Shown: piece by piece, positions 54,089 through 62,761 of the stretch
How positions within the stretch are numbered: the stretch's first letter is position 1
Layout: every line of letters begins with the position of its first letter
Assembly: GCA_024401435.1 (NCBI GenBank)
Contig: JAKSLB010000007.1
Location: forward strand, 62,001-126,000
Direction of reading: 5' to 3'
Length of the DNA: 64,000 nucleotides
From: Paludibacteraceae bacterium
GTDB lineage: Bacteria; Bacteroidota; Bacteroidia; Bacteroidales; Paludibacteraceae
Notes under the pieces: generated by a model
Database searches by the model: none
Seen by the model: the letters and a program-made list of their open reading frames with translations, nothing else
What the model was told of the DNA's origin: nothing
Translations under genes and position numbers: made by a program

Positions 54089-54733
54089 TTAATAATCAAC
54101 TCCAGCCATTTTCATAGAATTTTCAAATTCTTCCATTGAAATAGCCTTTTCATCCTTGAAAAACATATTTATCTCAACAACCTTTCGTTCTGGTGTACTT
54201 ACGCTCAACAATGCTTGATAATTTGAATTGTCATATTCAAACTCATACACATTTCCAATGTACTTATAGACAGATGGAAAATACGGCATAGTGATAGGGA
54301 ACATATCTTCAATGATGTTGCACAAAGTACCGCTAAATTGGTTAACACCCTTTTGGTTGGTACAAATAACTCTATTTACATCCACATACTTTACGGATGA
54401 ATCCTTATAGACATACTTATAGAACCCATACATTCTAGAATGGGAATATCCATCATAATCATTTGTACATAGTAAGGGTGTCCGTACCCATTCATTTTCA
54501 TTGTCATTGATTTCGGTTAGAGGTAGTCCTTCCAACAATCTAATCAATATACCTTTAGACATATCATAACTACCACCGCTATGACCATCATCGCAAAGAG
54601 AATGGTATGCCTTCAATGCGGAATCGTAGCAACTCTTGACATACTCCATTAAATAGCCATCTTTATTTTCATCATAATACTTGAATTCTTTTTCAATAGC
54701 ATTCTTAACTTCGTTTTCTGACCATTTCTTCAT
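54089..54733 (-). CDS. Operon protein D of the second array
   Basis: 214 aa from ATG 54733, set by GAGG. Begins MKKWSENEVKNAIEKEF; central part includes HSGGSYDMSKGILIRLLEGLP. C-terminal beta domain with closing helix. Unknown; relation to the array is by layout only. Confidence 0.7.
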   Translation of the reverse strand: MKKWSENEVKNAIEKEFKYYDENKDGYLMEYVKSCYDSALKAYHSLCDDGHSGGSYDMSKGILIRLLEGLPLTEINDNENEWVRTPLLCTNDYDGYSHSRMYGFYKYVYKDSSVKYVDVNRVICTNQKGVNQFSGTLCNIIEDMFPITMPYFPSVYKYIGNVYEFEYDNSNYQALLSVSTPERKVVEINMFFKDEKAISMEEFENSMKMAGVDY

Positions 54734-54743
54734 ATGATGCACC

Positions 54744-55337
54744 TCAACTTTTTAATTCAAAATAAGAATCAACAAACTTTGGAATTTCCTTAATCTTCTC
54801 AACCTTTATATCATCAATAGTAAGGACAATTTCACTTGTAGTTTCTATATAGAAATTGAATCCTAGATGTTCATCAACGAAATAAGAATATTTGTATTCT
54901 TCGCCATTCACTTCAAAATTCTTATCCTTGTCGGCATGATATGCCATAGAAAAGAAATCATCCAATAGGACACTCTGCATTTTGATTTGAGGAATCTTCA
55001 AGGAACAATCCACCTTCATCTTTTCCAATATAGAATGGATTTCTTCTGGTGTTGTACTTGGTTCTAATTCCACAATCATTTGGAATTCACCGCTTTCAAC
55101 CACATTGTTATAGTAGTAATACCGCAACGCCAACTTATGATGGTCATTTGGAGAAGCATAGATATATGCGTACTCTTCAGAACTTTCTATGAGTACGCCA
55201 TCTCTAATCCTTCCAACAGATACATTTGGAAAAAATTTCTTTAGACTTTTTTCATTAGCATCAATGTACAAATCAAGAAGCACCATACCAGCCTTACACC
55301 TTTTTCTAGCATTTTCCAGATTATTCACATCAATCAT
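54744..55337 (-). CDS. Second-array protein C
   Basis: 197 aa. N-half beta-rich, middle STTPEEIHSILEKMKVD, C-half with YSYFVDEHLGFNFYIET and a closing helix, the same plan as array proteins 2-11. Overlaps the previous gene by 4 bases. Confidence 0.75.
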   Translation of the reverse strand: MIDVNNLENARKRCKAGMVLLDLYIDANEKSLKKFFPNVSVGRIRDGVLIESSEEYAYIYASPNDHHKLALRYYYYNNVVESGEFQMIVELEPSTTPEEIHSILEKMKVDCSLKIPQIKMQSVLLDDFFSMAYHADKDKNFEVNGEEYKYSYFVDEHLGFNFYIETTSEIVLTIDDIKVEKIKEIPKFVDSYFELKS

Positions 55338-55966
55338 AGATTGATAATGTCCTTGACAATATCAACATACTTATGATAGTTGTCATAACTAACATTCAAG
55401 AAATAACCATTGAACTTGTCCGTCTTTACACTAATCCTAAAGAATTCATTCTTGACCAACTTTATTTCTAGACGGACATCTATGGATTCATTTCCGTTTT
55501 TAAACACATATCTTCTTGTATCATCATCGGCTTCTTGGTCTTCATCAACTACTGTATCATCTAGTTTAAGACCCACCTTGTTGGTGAACATTGTTGTAAA
55601 TGAATTCTTATTCATCAACTTCATCTTTTGTTCTCTTTCCAAATTCAATTCAAATCTTGAATAAAATGACAAGACTTCTTCAACGGAAGGACAACTTTTA
55701 AACTTGATACGGCAATACTTTGGCAAGTTCCACGAAACATAATAAACCACTTTGTTATCTTTATCACCATATAGGCAACAAGATATGACAATAAAATGGC
55801 TATAATCAAGGTAATCACAAGCCTTTATACCAGGTTTTGAATGCTTTGGAAGAAGAATCCTAAAAGTTTCTGTCATATAATTATAATAACCAACGGACTT
55901 ATCACAAGTCTTTTCAAGTTTCTTTAAATTATTGACAGCATCTTGTAACTTATTTTTCATACGCAT
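55334..55966 (-). CDS. Second-array protein B
   Basis: 210 aa. Middle CPSVEEVLSFYSRFELNLEREQKMKLM recalls the CPP(D/K)E...E.(K) segment of array proteins 3 and 6. C-terminal YDNYHKYVDIVKDIINL helix. Start ATG lies inside the end of the previous gene. Confidence 0.75.
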   Translation of the reverse strand: MRMKNKLQDAVNNLKKLEKTCDKSVGYYNYMTETFRILLPKHSKPGIKACDYLDYSHFIVISCCLYGDKDNKVVYYVSWNLPKYCRIKFKSCPSVEEVLSFYSRFELNLEREQKMKLMNKNSFTTMFTNKVGLKLDDTVVDEDQEADDDTRRYVFKNGNESIDVRLEIKLVKNEFFRISVKTDKFNGYFLNVSYDNYHKYVDIVKDIINL

Positions 55967-56594
55967 TCGCCAACTTCAAATGATATAAAATCATTTCATT
56001 TAGATTTTCACTTTCCAAGTTTGTCTTGCGAAGAACAAAGGAACTATAACCGATAATGTCAAAGTAAACATCCAAGGACTTGTTTGTATCCTTGTTCTTG
56101 TTCTTCACTATCCTTAACTTAACTCTCTTCCCTTTAGACCTATACCAATGGTTTCCACTTACATCAACCCCCTTCTCATCACCAACAAAACCAAACCTAC
56201 TAGCAAAATTGAAATACATCAAATTTTGTTGCTTCTTCTTCATAGAATTTGCTTGACAAATCTCAAGCCTCTTGTGGTCTCTATAAGCAACCAAATCTTC
56301 CAATTTTTTAGGAAGCACATCCAATGGAATGCGTTCCGTCTCATAGTCATATCCATCTTTAAGTCCTTCATTAATGTTACATTTAAATTCAACAAAGAAC
56401 TTGTCAATGACATCTTTTCCTAGTTTATAGATATACTTCAAATATACACTGTCATACACACTTGTATTATCTGATGGTGTCACCATTGGTGTTACCAAAA
56501 TTTGTAACACATTGCCAAAACATGTTGATGTCGTCATCAATTTATGTTTTTTAGCATATCTTTCAAAGATTTCTTTTTTGCTTATGTTTCGCAT
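55950..56594 (-). CDS. Second-array protein A
   Basis: 214 aa. Opening IFERYAKKHKLM and middle LDVLPKKLEDLVAYRDHKR plus ICQANSMKKKQQNLMYFNFASRFGF match the plan of array protein 3 (LPPPKEL...ICKEEMKQKKWNLLFYNIFG). Together these are the best cross-cluster similarity. AGG before the ATG. Confidence 0.8.
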   Translation of the reverse strand: MRNISKKEIFERYAKKHKLMTTSTCFGNVLQILVTPMVTPSDNTSVYDSVYLKYIYKLGKDVIDKFFVEFKCNINEGLKDGYDYETERIPLDVLPKKLEDLVAYRDHKRLEICQANSMKKKQQNLMYFNFASRFGFVGDEKGVDVSGNHWYRSKGKRVKLRIVKNKNKDTNKSLDVYFDIIGYSSFVLRKTNLESENLNEMILYHLKLANAYEK

Positions 56595-56600
56595 AGCAAC

Positions 56601-56819
56601 CTAGATTTCTTCAACATCACATACTTCACAAGCGGAATGATAATCTTCACTCCAACCAAATTCAAAATCAAAATCACCCCAATGCTTTTCCTCACCGTCC
56701 TTCCAATCTTTACGACATTTGTCCTTCACCTTTTCAAGGTTTTCTTCACTATAGGTATAAATCTTACGAACATCATCTGTGTGACGGTCATGACAGATAT
56801 AAACGATTACCTTATTCAT
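56601..56819 (-). CDS. Unknown small protein
   Basis: 72 aa, acidic, with a CEVC end. AAGGAG before the ATG. First gene of the operon leading to CoaD. Confidence 0.75.
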   Translation of the reverse strand: MNKVIVYICHDRHTDDVRKIYTYSEENLEKVKDKCRKDWKDGEEKHWGDFDFEFGWSEDYHSACEVCDVEEI

Positions 56820-56851
56820 CGGTTTCTCCTTTTTTGTAGGTTTCTATATTA

Positions 56852-56880
56852 AAATTACAAAATTATACAAGAAATGTCAA
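56852..56880 (-). promoter_or_regulatory. Class A promoter of the second array/coaD operon
   Basis: TTGACA, 17 bp with CTTGTATAATTTTG, TAATTT on the minus strand. Confidence 0.8.
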
Positions 56881-56905
56881 GGTTTTTGCACTAAAATGAC
56901 AAAAA

Positions 56906-56938
56906 ATCCACCATTTTAGGTGGATTTTTGCAATTTTT
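56906..56938 (-). terminator. Terminator of the 56958 gene
   Basis: AAAAATCCACC/GGTGGATTTTT stem. Confidence 0.75.
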
Positions 56939-56957
56939 TAATGAAAAAAAAGGATTT

Positions 56958-57593
56958 TTAGTCGGTCAAATTGAAATAATAATCAAATTCCTTGCCCTTC
57001 AAATGACTTCTAGCATAATCATTAGCCTTATAATATAGGTCGGCATATAATTTAGAGAATTCCTCATTACCCTTTTCATACCACATCCAGCATCGTTGAT
57101 TAAGGACTATCACCAAGTCGGTTAAATATCTATAATCAGATTTCCAATCACGGAATGACCTATTAAATGTGTCCTTGATTGCCTTGATACCAAATCTATC
57201 GGCAATAGCAAAGTCATTCATAAAGGTAGTAGTAAATTCTTCTTCATCATTTGAAACACTTTCATCAATAGTCACAAAATTCCAAGATGACTTATTGTCA
57301 AGTTCTTCCACACCGACCCAATGACCAACGCCATAATTTCCCTTCCAACGAAGTCTAATCGTAGCAACCAACCCATTTGGGTCTTCATTCTTGTAGGACA
57401 CTGGATTTGTATAGTATTGTTCGGTCTTGTATAAAGATATAGAACCCCTAGCAAGGTCAACATTCTCAACAATGTCCTTGATTTCCTTTAAGGCATCATC
57501 AATATTGTCAGCCTTTAGATTGACCAAATTTCTATTTTGGCTATGGTAACTATGGGTATAGTATTCAACAACAAAATTCTTCAAAATCTTCAT
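56958..57593 (-). CDS. Unknown late-type protein
   Basis: 211 aa, mixed fold, with KGNYGVGHWVGVEEL in the middle and a tryptophan-rich helical end. AATACATAATAT stands directly before ATG. No family recognised. Confidence 0.7.
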   Translation of the reverse strand: MKILKNFVVEYYTHSYHSQNRNLVNLKADNIDDALKEIKDIVENVDLARGSISLYKTEQYYTNPVSYKNEDPNGLVATIRLRWKGNYGVGHWVGVEELDNKSSWNFVTIDESVSNDEEEFTTTFMNDFAIADRFGIKAIKDTFNRSFRDWKSDYRYLTDLVIVLNQRCWMWYEKGNEEFSKLYADLYYKANDYARSHLKGKEFDYYFNLTD

Positions 57594-57605
57594 ATATTAT
57601 GTATT
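57594..57605 (-). promoter_or_regulatory. Late box
   Basis: AATACATAATAT adjacent to ATG 57593, no ribosome site. Confidence 0.45.
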
Positions 57606-57608
57606 TTT

Positions 57609-57638
57609 AGCCAAAAATGACCATTTTAGGGGCATTTT
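57609..57638 (-). terminator. Weak terminator-like stem
   Basis: AAAAATG/CATTTTT stem after the 57626 gene on the minus strand; overlaps its last codons. Confidence 0.35.
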
Positions 57639-57946
57639 TCGGTCATTTCTTGGGGTATTCCATAGTAGAAATCCACATAATCATACTTATCTTGACCAAT
57701 AATCTTGTTCCAAGCACTAGCCATAAGAGCACCCCAAGCCCTCTGTGTGAATGTACTTGTAGATGTAGTTCCGTCATCAAACTCTATAACTGGAACACCA
57801 TTCGTACCATATTGGTGATATTGTGCATCAAAGCAATATCTATTTTCTACTATGTCATCAACGATAGCATCATAAGCCTCATCAGACCAAGTTCTATCAT
57901 CATCTTCAAGGTCATTTGTATACTTTATCCAATCTATAACTCTCAT
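57626..57946 (-). CDS. Unknown late-type protein
   Basis: 106 aa from ATG 57946, chosen because GATATATTTTATTAT abuts it; longer readings run into the divergent class A promoter. Acidic, aromatic, not recognised. Confidence 0.65.
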   Translation of the reverse strand: MRVIDWIKYTNDLEDDDRTWSDEAYDAIVDDIVENRYCFDAQYHQYGTNGVPVIEFDDGTTSTSTFTQRAWGALMASAWNKIIGQDKYDYVDFYYGIPQEMTEKCP

Positions 57947-57971
57947 ATAATAAAATATATCATTTTTCCTA

Positions 57972-58000
57972 TTGACAAATGTTATATAATTTTGTATCTT
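57972..58000 (+). promoter_or_regulatory. Class A promoter
   Basis: TTGACA, 17 bp with GTTATATAATTTTG, TATCTT. Divergent from the late box at 57947-57962. Confidence 0.85.
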
Positions 58001-58027
58001 TATAGGAAACAACAAAGAGGTATAAAA

Positions 58028-58270
58028 ATGAAGATTAAGATTATTGCTGACCAAGTTCGTTATAGCAACGGCATCGTTTCCTATGTCAACGCAAAGGAAA
58101 AGTATTATGAACAAAACAAGTCCATTTCAATTGAAAAAGAAGTGAATAAATTTTGTTCAAAAAAGGACATTGTTGTACATAGCATTACTCCGTCCATTTC
58201 CGTCATTGGAAACAACCCTCCAACACCTGTTATGGTTTACACAATCGTATACGATGATGTTAAGGAATAA
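58028..58270 (+). CDS. Unknown small protein
   Basis: 80 aa from ATG 58028 (AAAGAGG upstream), first gene of a four-gene unit. Upstream in-frame readings cross the promoter and are rejected. No motif. Confidence 0.75.
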   Translation: MKIKIIADQVRYSNGIVSYVNAKEKYYEQNKSISIEKEVNKFCSKKDIVVHSITPSISVIGNNPPTPVMVYTIVYDDVKE

Positions 58271-58275
58271 AACTT

Positions 58276-58509
58276 ATGAGCCAATACATTAAAACCATTA
58301 TTGATAAACTTGAAAACATCACAGAACTTACCGAAGTTGAAAAGTCATATATTGAAAAAGCAATTATGGCGTTTGATTTCTATGAAGACTTATTGGATAT
58401 GAATTTGGGTCTAAAGGAAAACACCGCTGGACTTAAATTTAATGTTCAACCACTAGAACCAACTGATGGATGTCATTATTCTATTTCTTCCAATGAAAAT
58501 AAGGACTAG
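58276..58509 (+). CDS. Unknown small protein
   Basis: 77 aa, acidic, helical N-terminal half. Five bases after the previous stop; weak ribosome site (AAGGAA overlapping the previous stop). Confidence 0.7.
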   Translation: MSQYIKTIIDKLENITELTEVEKSYIEKAIMAFDFYEDLLDMNLGLKENTAGLKFNVQPLEPTDGCHYSISSNENKD

Positions 58510-58512
58510 AAC

Positions 58513-59115
58513 ATGAAACTCATCAACAATCTTACAACCGACAAAGAAATCTACAATCGTAGAATGGAAGAATGTATCAAGAAATTTGGAAATAGTCTTC
58601 CTTTCAACACCCTTAAAGAAGATGAAGACCTTTTCAAGCCTTGGAAGGATTACGCAGAGGAATTAAACCAATATCTTTACACAAAGGAAACTGAAACCGA
58701 CTTTGGTGGTGTATACCTTGATACGCAGTCTTCATTGCATTGGTGTAAGGACTATACGGAAGATTGTTCACGCAAATACGCAAAGGATTACAAGAGTGAT
58801 AGTCTATTAGACTTCATAGAAACTTATGGTGTTGCTGACAACATCGCACAAATCAAGAAATTCATCAAAAAACAAGAAGCTAAAGGATATGACTTTGGTG
58901 AATGTCTGATTTCCATCACCCCAATCCTCCGTCACCTAGAACCTTCAAGTGATGGTTGGAGATGGCATAAGTGGGGGAGATACATTGGCAATTTCAAGCA
59001 TAAGCATGAATACATCTATAATGAAAATGGAATTGATTGCGTATTATGCTTTGAAATCGTACCTTTGAAAAAGAGAACTATTCCTCTTGAAGAAGAACTT
59101 GGAGAATTGTGGTGA
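58513..59115 (+). CDS. Unknown protein
   Basis: 200 aa, soluble, W-, Y- and E-rich; three bases after the previous stop (AAGGAC site). No known motif. Confidence 0.75.
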   Translation: MKLINNLTTDKEIYNRRMEECIKKFGNSLPFNTLKEDEDLFKPWKDYAEELNQYLYTKETETDFGGVYLDTQSSLHWCKDYTEDCSRKYAKDYKSDSLLDFIETYGVADNIAQIKKFIKKQEAKGYDFGECLISITPILRHLEPSSDGWRWHKWGRYIGNFKHKHEYIYNENGIDCVLCFEIVPLKKRTIPLEEELGELW

Positions 59116-59128
59116 CACAAAGGTATCT

Positions 59129-59266
59129 ATGGTAGGAACTAAAGGATTACGGATTGATGCCAAAAATAGCCGTTTCGTATTTCCAAACAACTACATAGTG
59201 AAAACACTAGGTGGATTTTTCATTTTTGATGAAAAGGAATTCTTGAAATCATATAATGAATTCTAG
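59129..59266 (+). CDS. Unknown 45-aa protein
   Basis: ATG 59129 to TAG 59266 with AAAGG upstream. MVGTKGLRIDAKNSRFVF and FFIFDEKEFLK suggest a small beta protein. Last gene of the 58028 unit. Confidence 0.65.
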   Translation: MVGTKGLRIDAKNSRFVFPNNYIVKTLGGFFIFDEKEFLKSYNEF

Positions 59267-59285
59267 ACATCTGTGGGGTCTTTTT

Positions 59286-59296
59286 CATATATAAAG
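59286..59296 (+). promoter_or_regulatory. Late-type box with ribosome site
   Basis: CATATATAAAG then AAAAAGGATTTCCT-ATG; arrangement like that before the gene at 246. Confidence 0.5.
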
Positions 59297-59310
59297 AAAA
59301 AGGATTTCCT

Positions 59311-59925
59311 ATGAATTTAAATGAAGGTTGGTTTTCATCTTATGATTGGCATAGTGCCGATGATGTCCGTGAAGGTCTAAAGACTGAAATATCTAGTGAT
59401 TATGAATTTGTCAACAACTTCGGCAACTTCTTTTGTTTCATCCGCAAGAAGGACAAGTATCCAGTTTGTGAATACTATCTAATTAAGCCTATGGGCGGTG
59501 AATGGGGTTACAAGGGAATGTCCGCTCAATATAGTGGCAAGTACAATGCACAAGCAGCAAAGTGGCTAAAGGATGCACTAATTGAATATGGTTCTACTAA
59601 AGAAGACCCAAAAGGTTTTGAAGGTCAATGGGAATGGATTGAAAACGGAAAGAACCTTGGAAAAGAACGCAAAGAAAAGAGGGATACAATCAAGTCATTG
59701 CTAAAGCCAGGCACAAAAATCAAATGGGATAATGATATTGTCGTATTTGATAAGGAATACACCAACATAAAGTTCGTAGGTCATCTTGTTGGAAATCCAA
59801 GACAATATGCCTTCAAATATAGTGACATAAAGCCAGAGGACATAATTGTTGACAAGATTGAAGAGGCAAAGAAACTTCTTGAATCCGCTGGATTCTATGT
59901 GTTCAAGAAAAAACTTCTAAAATAA
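59311..59925 (+). CDS. Unknown protein, possibly late
   Basis: 204 aa, W- and K-rich, with NEGWFSSYDWHSADDVREGL at the start; AAAGGA upstream. Not recognised. Confidence 0.7.
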   Translation: MNLNEGWFSSYDWHSADDVREGLKTEISSDYEFVNNFGNFFCFIRKKDKYPVCEYYLIKPMGGEWGYKGMSAQYSGKYNAQAAKWLKDALIEYGSTKEDPKGFEGQWEWIENGKNLGKERKEKRDTIKSLLKPGTKIKWDNDIVVFDKEYTNIKFVGHLVGNPRQYAFKYSDIKPEDIIVDKIEEAKKLLESAGFYVFKKKLLK

Positions 59926-59934
59926 TATAAATTA

Positions 59935-59963
59935 TTGGCAACTATTACATAATTTTGTATATT
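59935..59963 (+). promoter_or_regulatory. Class A promoter
   Basis: TTGGCA, 17 bp with ATTACATAATTTTG, TATATT. Confidence 0.8.
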
Positions 59964-59989
59964 ATAATAAAACAAAAAGGGTAGAACTT

Positions 59990-60259
59990 ATGAGTATCTT
60001 GAAAGAACTTGAAGACTTGAATGTTATAACGCTTCCCAATGGTGAAAAAGCATATCTCAAAGAAGAAGTAGATGAAATGTATAAAGAACTATATGAGGAA
60101 TTGTATTCCGCTTATAGTGAACTAGATAATACTTCTCTTTCACGAAAATCTCTGTTTAAACAGATAGACAACTTGGCAAGAAAAGTTGAATATTTGGAAG
60201 ATATGAATGAAAGATTGAAAGAAGAATATGCAAGATTACAACGCAGAGTGGTTCATTGA
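59990..60259 (+). CDS. Unknown coiled-coil protein
   Basis: 89 aa; residues 20-85 are a long charged helix (EEVDEMYKELYEELYSAYSE, IDNLARKVEYLEDMNERL). Probably oligomeric. Own promoter and terminator. Confidence 0.75.
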   Translation: MSILKELEDLNVITLPNGEKAYLKEEVDEMYKELYEELYSAYSELDNTSLSRKSLFKQIDNLARKVEYLEDMNERLKEEYARLQRRVVH

Positions 60260-60296
60260 ACAAATGAAATAATTTGAAACTGAACTCAAAAGTAAG

Positions 60297-60325
60297 AAAC
60301 CGACCATTTAGGTCGGTTTTTTTTC
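60297..60325 (+). terminator. Terminator
   Basis: AACCGACC/GGTCGGTT stem plus eight T. Confidence 0.85.
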
Positions 60326-60333
60326 ATAAACCA

Positions 60334-60362
60334 TTGACAACCATTACATAATTTTGTATATT
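60334..60362 (+). promoter_or_regulatory. Class A promoter
   Basis: TTGACA, 17 bp with ATTACATAATTTTG, TATATT. Confidence 0.9.
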
Positions 60363-60388
60363 ATACCACAACAACAAAGGAGTATCTT

Positions 60389-60586
60389 ATGAAATATGTA
60401 TTGTTTGATGAAAGTGAAAGTAGATATGTGGCAATGGCAAAGAAAGTAACTAAAGTCGGTTATTCTCATATCTTTGATTTGTATATTGAATATACTTATC
60501 TCCTTCGTGAAGCACAACAGTTTTCAAAAAAAGAAGCGGAAAAATGGGCTGAACTCATTGAGAATGTAGTTCTAATTGCGGTTTAA
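60389..60586 (+). CDS. Unknown small protein
   Basis: 65 aa, AAAGGAG before ATG. First of three genes with the same AAAGGAGTAT leader. No motif. Confidence 0.75.
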   Translation: MKYVLFDESESRYVAMAKKVTKVGYSHIFDLYIEYTYLLREAQQFSKKEAEKWAELIENVVLIAV

Positions 60587-60600
60587 AAAAGGAGTATGAT

Positions 60601-60828
60601 ATGAAGGTATATTCAGTCTACTACAAGTCTAGTGTTACAAATTCTATGAAACTTGATAGGTTCTTTGATGAAAGAATTGATGCCGAAGCCTATGCCTATG
60701 AAGAATATGGTGATGATGGTAGAGTTTATGAGGAAAGTTTTGCTAAAATCCTAAACGAAATGTCAAGTAGAATCAACGAACTTGAAGAAAATGTTGAAGA
60801 CCTTTCAAACAACACCATCCGTAGATAA
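60601..60828 (+). CDS. Unknown small protein
   Basis: 75 aa, acidic, C-terminal coiled coil (MSSRINELEENVEDLSN). AAAGGAGTATGAT before ATG. Confidence 0.75.
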   Translation: MKVYSVYYKSSVTNSMKLDRFFDERIDAEAYAYEEYGDDGRVYEESFAKILNEMSSRINELEENVEDLSNNTIRR

Positions 60829-60839
60829 AGGAGTATAAT

Positions 60840-61274
60840 ATGTCCGTAATGAAATTTGAACAAGAAGTCCGCTATGTATTTGAATATGAGGCGGTGCGTT
60901 TCAATGGTGACAACGCACAAGAAATTCTTGACTTCGTTACAGAGCGAGGCGGTAATTGCGACCGTATGGAAACACCAACATACCGCCCAAAGTATTTTGA
61001 CATTGATTGGTATGAATCTGATTGTTTGAAGTTTTGGGAAAAACTTGATTTGAATCCAAGTTTGAAAGACCCCAACGACAAATTGAAATATCATAACCTA
61101 AACAACTTTGAATCTTGGTCTTGTGGTGAAAAGTTTTATATCATCATAAGTGAAGGTAATGGCTATTGCTCTCGCCATTACTTTAAAGATGGTATGTGGA
61201 TTGTCTACAACATTGAAAATGGAGAATTCAAAGAACTCTATGATAGTGACATTAATGAGTTGAAAAAGGTGTAA
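60840..61274 (+). CDS. Unknown protein
   Basis: 144 aa, AAAGGAGTATAAT before ATG. Contains YEAVRFNGDNAQEILDFV near residue 17, a pattern also seen in small phage proteins of unknown role. Third gene of the unit. Confidence 0.75.
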   Translation: MSVMKFEQEVRYVFEYEAVRFNGDNAQEILDFVTERGGNCDRMETPTYRPKYFDIDWYESDCLKFWEKLDLNPSLKDPNDKLKYHNLNNFESWSCGEKFYIIISEGNGYCSRHYFKDGMWIVYNIENGEFKELYDSDINELKKV

Positions 61275-61290
61275 TTACACACAACACACA

Positions 61291-61321
61291 AAAAAGACCA
61301 CCAAAAAGGTGGTCTTTTTTC
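61291..61321. terminator. Bidirectional terminator
   Basis: AAAAGACCACC/GGTGGTCTTTT stem with A and T runs on both sides, between convergent genes. Confidence 0.85.
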
Positions 61322-61324
61322 ATT

Positions 61325-61711
61325 TTATAATTCAAATTCTCGGCTTTTTCTTCTATCAATCTCGGCTATTTCCTCTTTTTGCAAGAATAATTCTGAATAC
61401 CTATCATTTGTGTATTCAACCAAGAAATCATCCTTTGTGCCATCAGAATAGAATAACTCAATATTAGTTGGACGCTTTTTCCACAACCTATTAATCATTT
61501 CTTTCTTATTAGTCATAAGACCCAACAAAGAATGATTATTTGCAAACCGCCAAAGCATTTTCAATTCATCACCAATGTATTTGACCAATGCTTCTTTGTT
61601 TTCAAATCTATCATTCAAGTTGCCATTCAAGTTCCAACTATCCAAGTTCAATGTTGTGTCAAGGCTTGGGCGTTCCTTGTATCTACTAACAACTTTATCC
61701 AAATTCTTCAT
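61325..61711 (-). CDS. Unknown protein
   Basis: 128 aa from ATG 61711, set by GGAGG upstream. Helical and basic. Second gene behind the promoter at 62145-62173. Confidence 0.75.
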   Translation of the reverse strand: MKNLDKVVSRYKERPSLDTTLNLDSWNLNGNLNDRFENKEALVKYIGDELKMLWRFANNHSLLGLMTNKKEMINRLWKKRPTNIELFYSDGTKDDFLVEYTNDRYSELFLQKEEIAEIDRRKSREFEL

Positions 61712-61731
61712 CACACTCCTCCGTTTTTTAA

Positions 61732-62097
61732 TTATTTAATTGTAGGAATTTTTGTTGCAATTTGTTCCAGCTTCTTTATTCGTTTGGCTTTTATTTTTTC
61801 AATATGACCCAATACATCTTCTACGGAAATAACTTTAATCGTAGAAAGCCAAAATTCTTCATGGGGAACATTGCACATATAGTCATTACATACCCCACTA
61901 TAATTTTGATTATATTCATCACTATAGCTAAAGTGCAATATTACGCCCTTGACACGAAGCATTTTGTCGTCTGTGCAAAGTGGGGAAGATACTATAGATA
62001 ATACCTTTTTAACGAAAAAAATTTCATCATCAGCCTTAATCCATTTACCTTCATAGCGGTCACGAAGTTTAGTGATGTCTAAAGTAACTTTCGCCAT
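61732..62097 (-). CDS. Unknown protein
   Basis: 121 aa from ATG 62097 with AGGA upstream. Beta-rich N-terminal domain (KVTLDITKLRDRYEGKWIK) and a charged helical end. Not recognised. Confidence 0.75.
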   Translation of the reverse strand: MAKVTLDITKLRDRYEGKWIKADDEIFFVKKVLSIVSSPLCTDDKMLRVKGVILHFSYSDEYNQNYSGVCNDYMCNVPHEEFWLSTIKVISVEDVLGHIEKIKAKRIKKLEQIATKIPTIK

Positions 62098-62144
62098 AAT
62101 CAAGTCCTATGTTGTTAGTTAAACTATTTTTATACTCCAATGAA

Positions 62145-62173
62145 AAAATAACAAATAATATTAATCTTGTCAA
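62145..62173 (-). promoter_or_regulatory. Class A-type promoter
   Basis: TTGACA, 17 bp (TTAATATTATTTG), TATTTT on the minus strand; divergent from 62194. Confidence 0.65.
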
Positions 62174-62193
62174 TATGATTTTTTAAAAAAGCC

Positions 62194-62222
62194 TTGACAA
62201 TTGTTATATAATTTTGTATATT
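62194..62222 (+). promoter_or_regulatory. Class A promoter
   Basis: TTGACA, 17 bp with GTTATATAATTTTG, TATATT. Confidence 0.9.
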
Positions 62223-62248
62223 GATGTGTATAAAATGGAGGAAATAAA

Positions 62249-62428
62249 ATGGAAAAAATACTTGACGGATATTGGATTTTTGAAGAAGGCAAAATCACCT
62301 ATGTTGAATTTGGTCACCGCATTGAAAAGGTAGAGGTTGCTTATGCTTGGCATATTGCAGAACCTTTAAAGTTTCTTTTCAACCATACTTTGTATAATAA
62401 GATTAAAAGGATTAAGAACGAGGATTAG
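62249..62428 (+). CDS. Unknown 59-aa protein
   Basis: ATG 62249 with GGAGG upstream to TAG 62428. Its basic end KRIKNED resembles the end of the next gene (YIKNENED), suggesting duplication of the junction. Confidence 0.7.
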   Translation: MEKILDGYWIFEEGKITYVEFGHRIEKVEVAYAWHIAEPLKFLFNHTLYNKIKRIKNED

Positions 62429-62433
62429 AATTT

Positions 62434-62757
62434 ATGACATTTGAACAATTTATGACAACTTATGAGTGGTTGTTTTGTATAGGAATCATTGTTTTTGGTA
62501 TAATGTTGCTTATTATAATAAGAAAGATTGAAAATCACTTCAACATTCCTAAAGATTGGGGCTGTGGAAGAAAAACCCATGATAAAATTAAAAAATATAT
62601 TGAAACTACACCAGCAGGTGCGTTTCTATATGAATGTATTGCTCTATTTTTATGGCTAGGATGTGATTCTATTTTAGGTATGCTATTTTCAATTATTGGC
62701 GGTTTAAACTTGTTGTATAATTGTCTTGACTATATTAAGAACGAGAACGAGGACTAG
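62434..62757 (+). CDS. Small membrane protein
   Basis: 107 aa with membrane segments at about 12-31 and 68-95 and a charged loop between. Role unknown. Confidence 0.7.
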   Translation: MTFEQFMTTYEWLFCIGIIVFGIMLLIIIRKIENHFNIPKDWGCGRKTHDKIKKYIETTPAGAFLYECIALFLWLGCDSILGMLFSIIGGLNLLYNCLDYIKNENED

Positions 62758-62761
62758 AACT

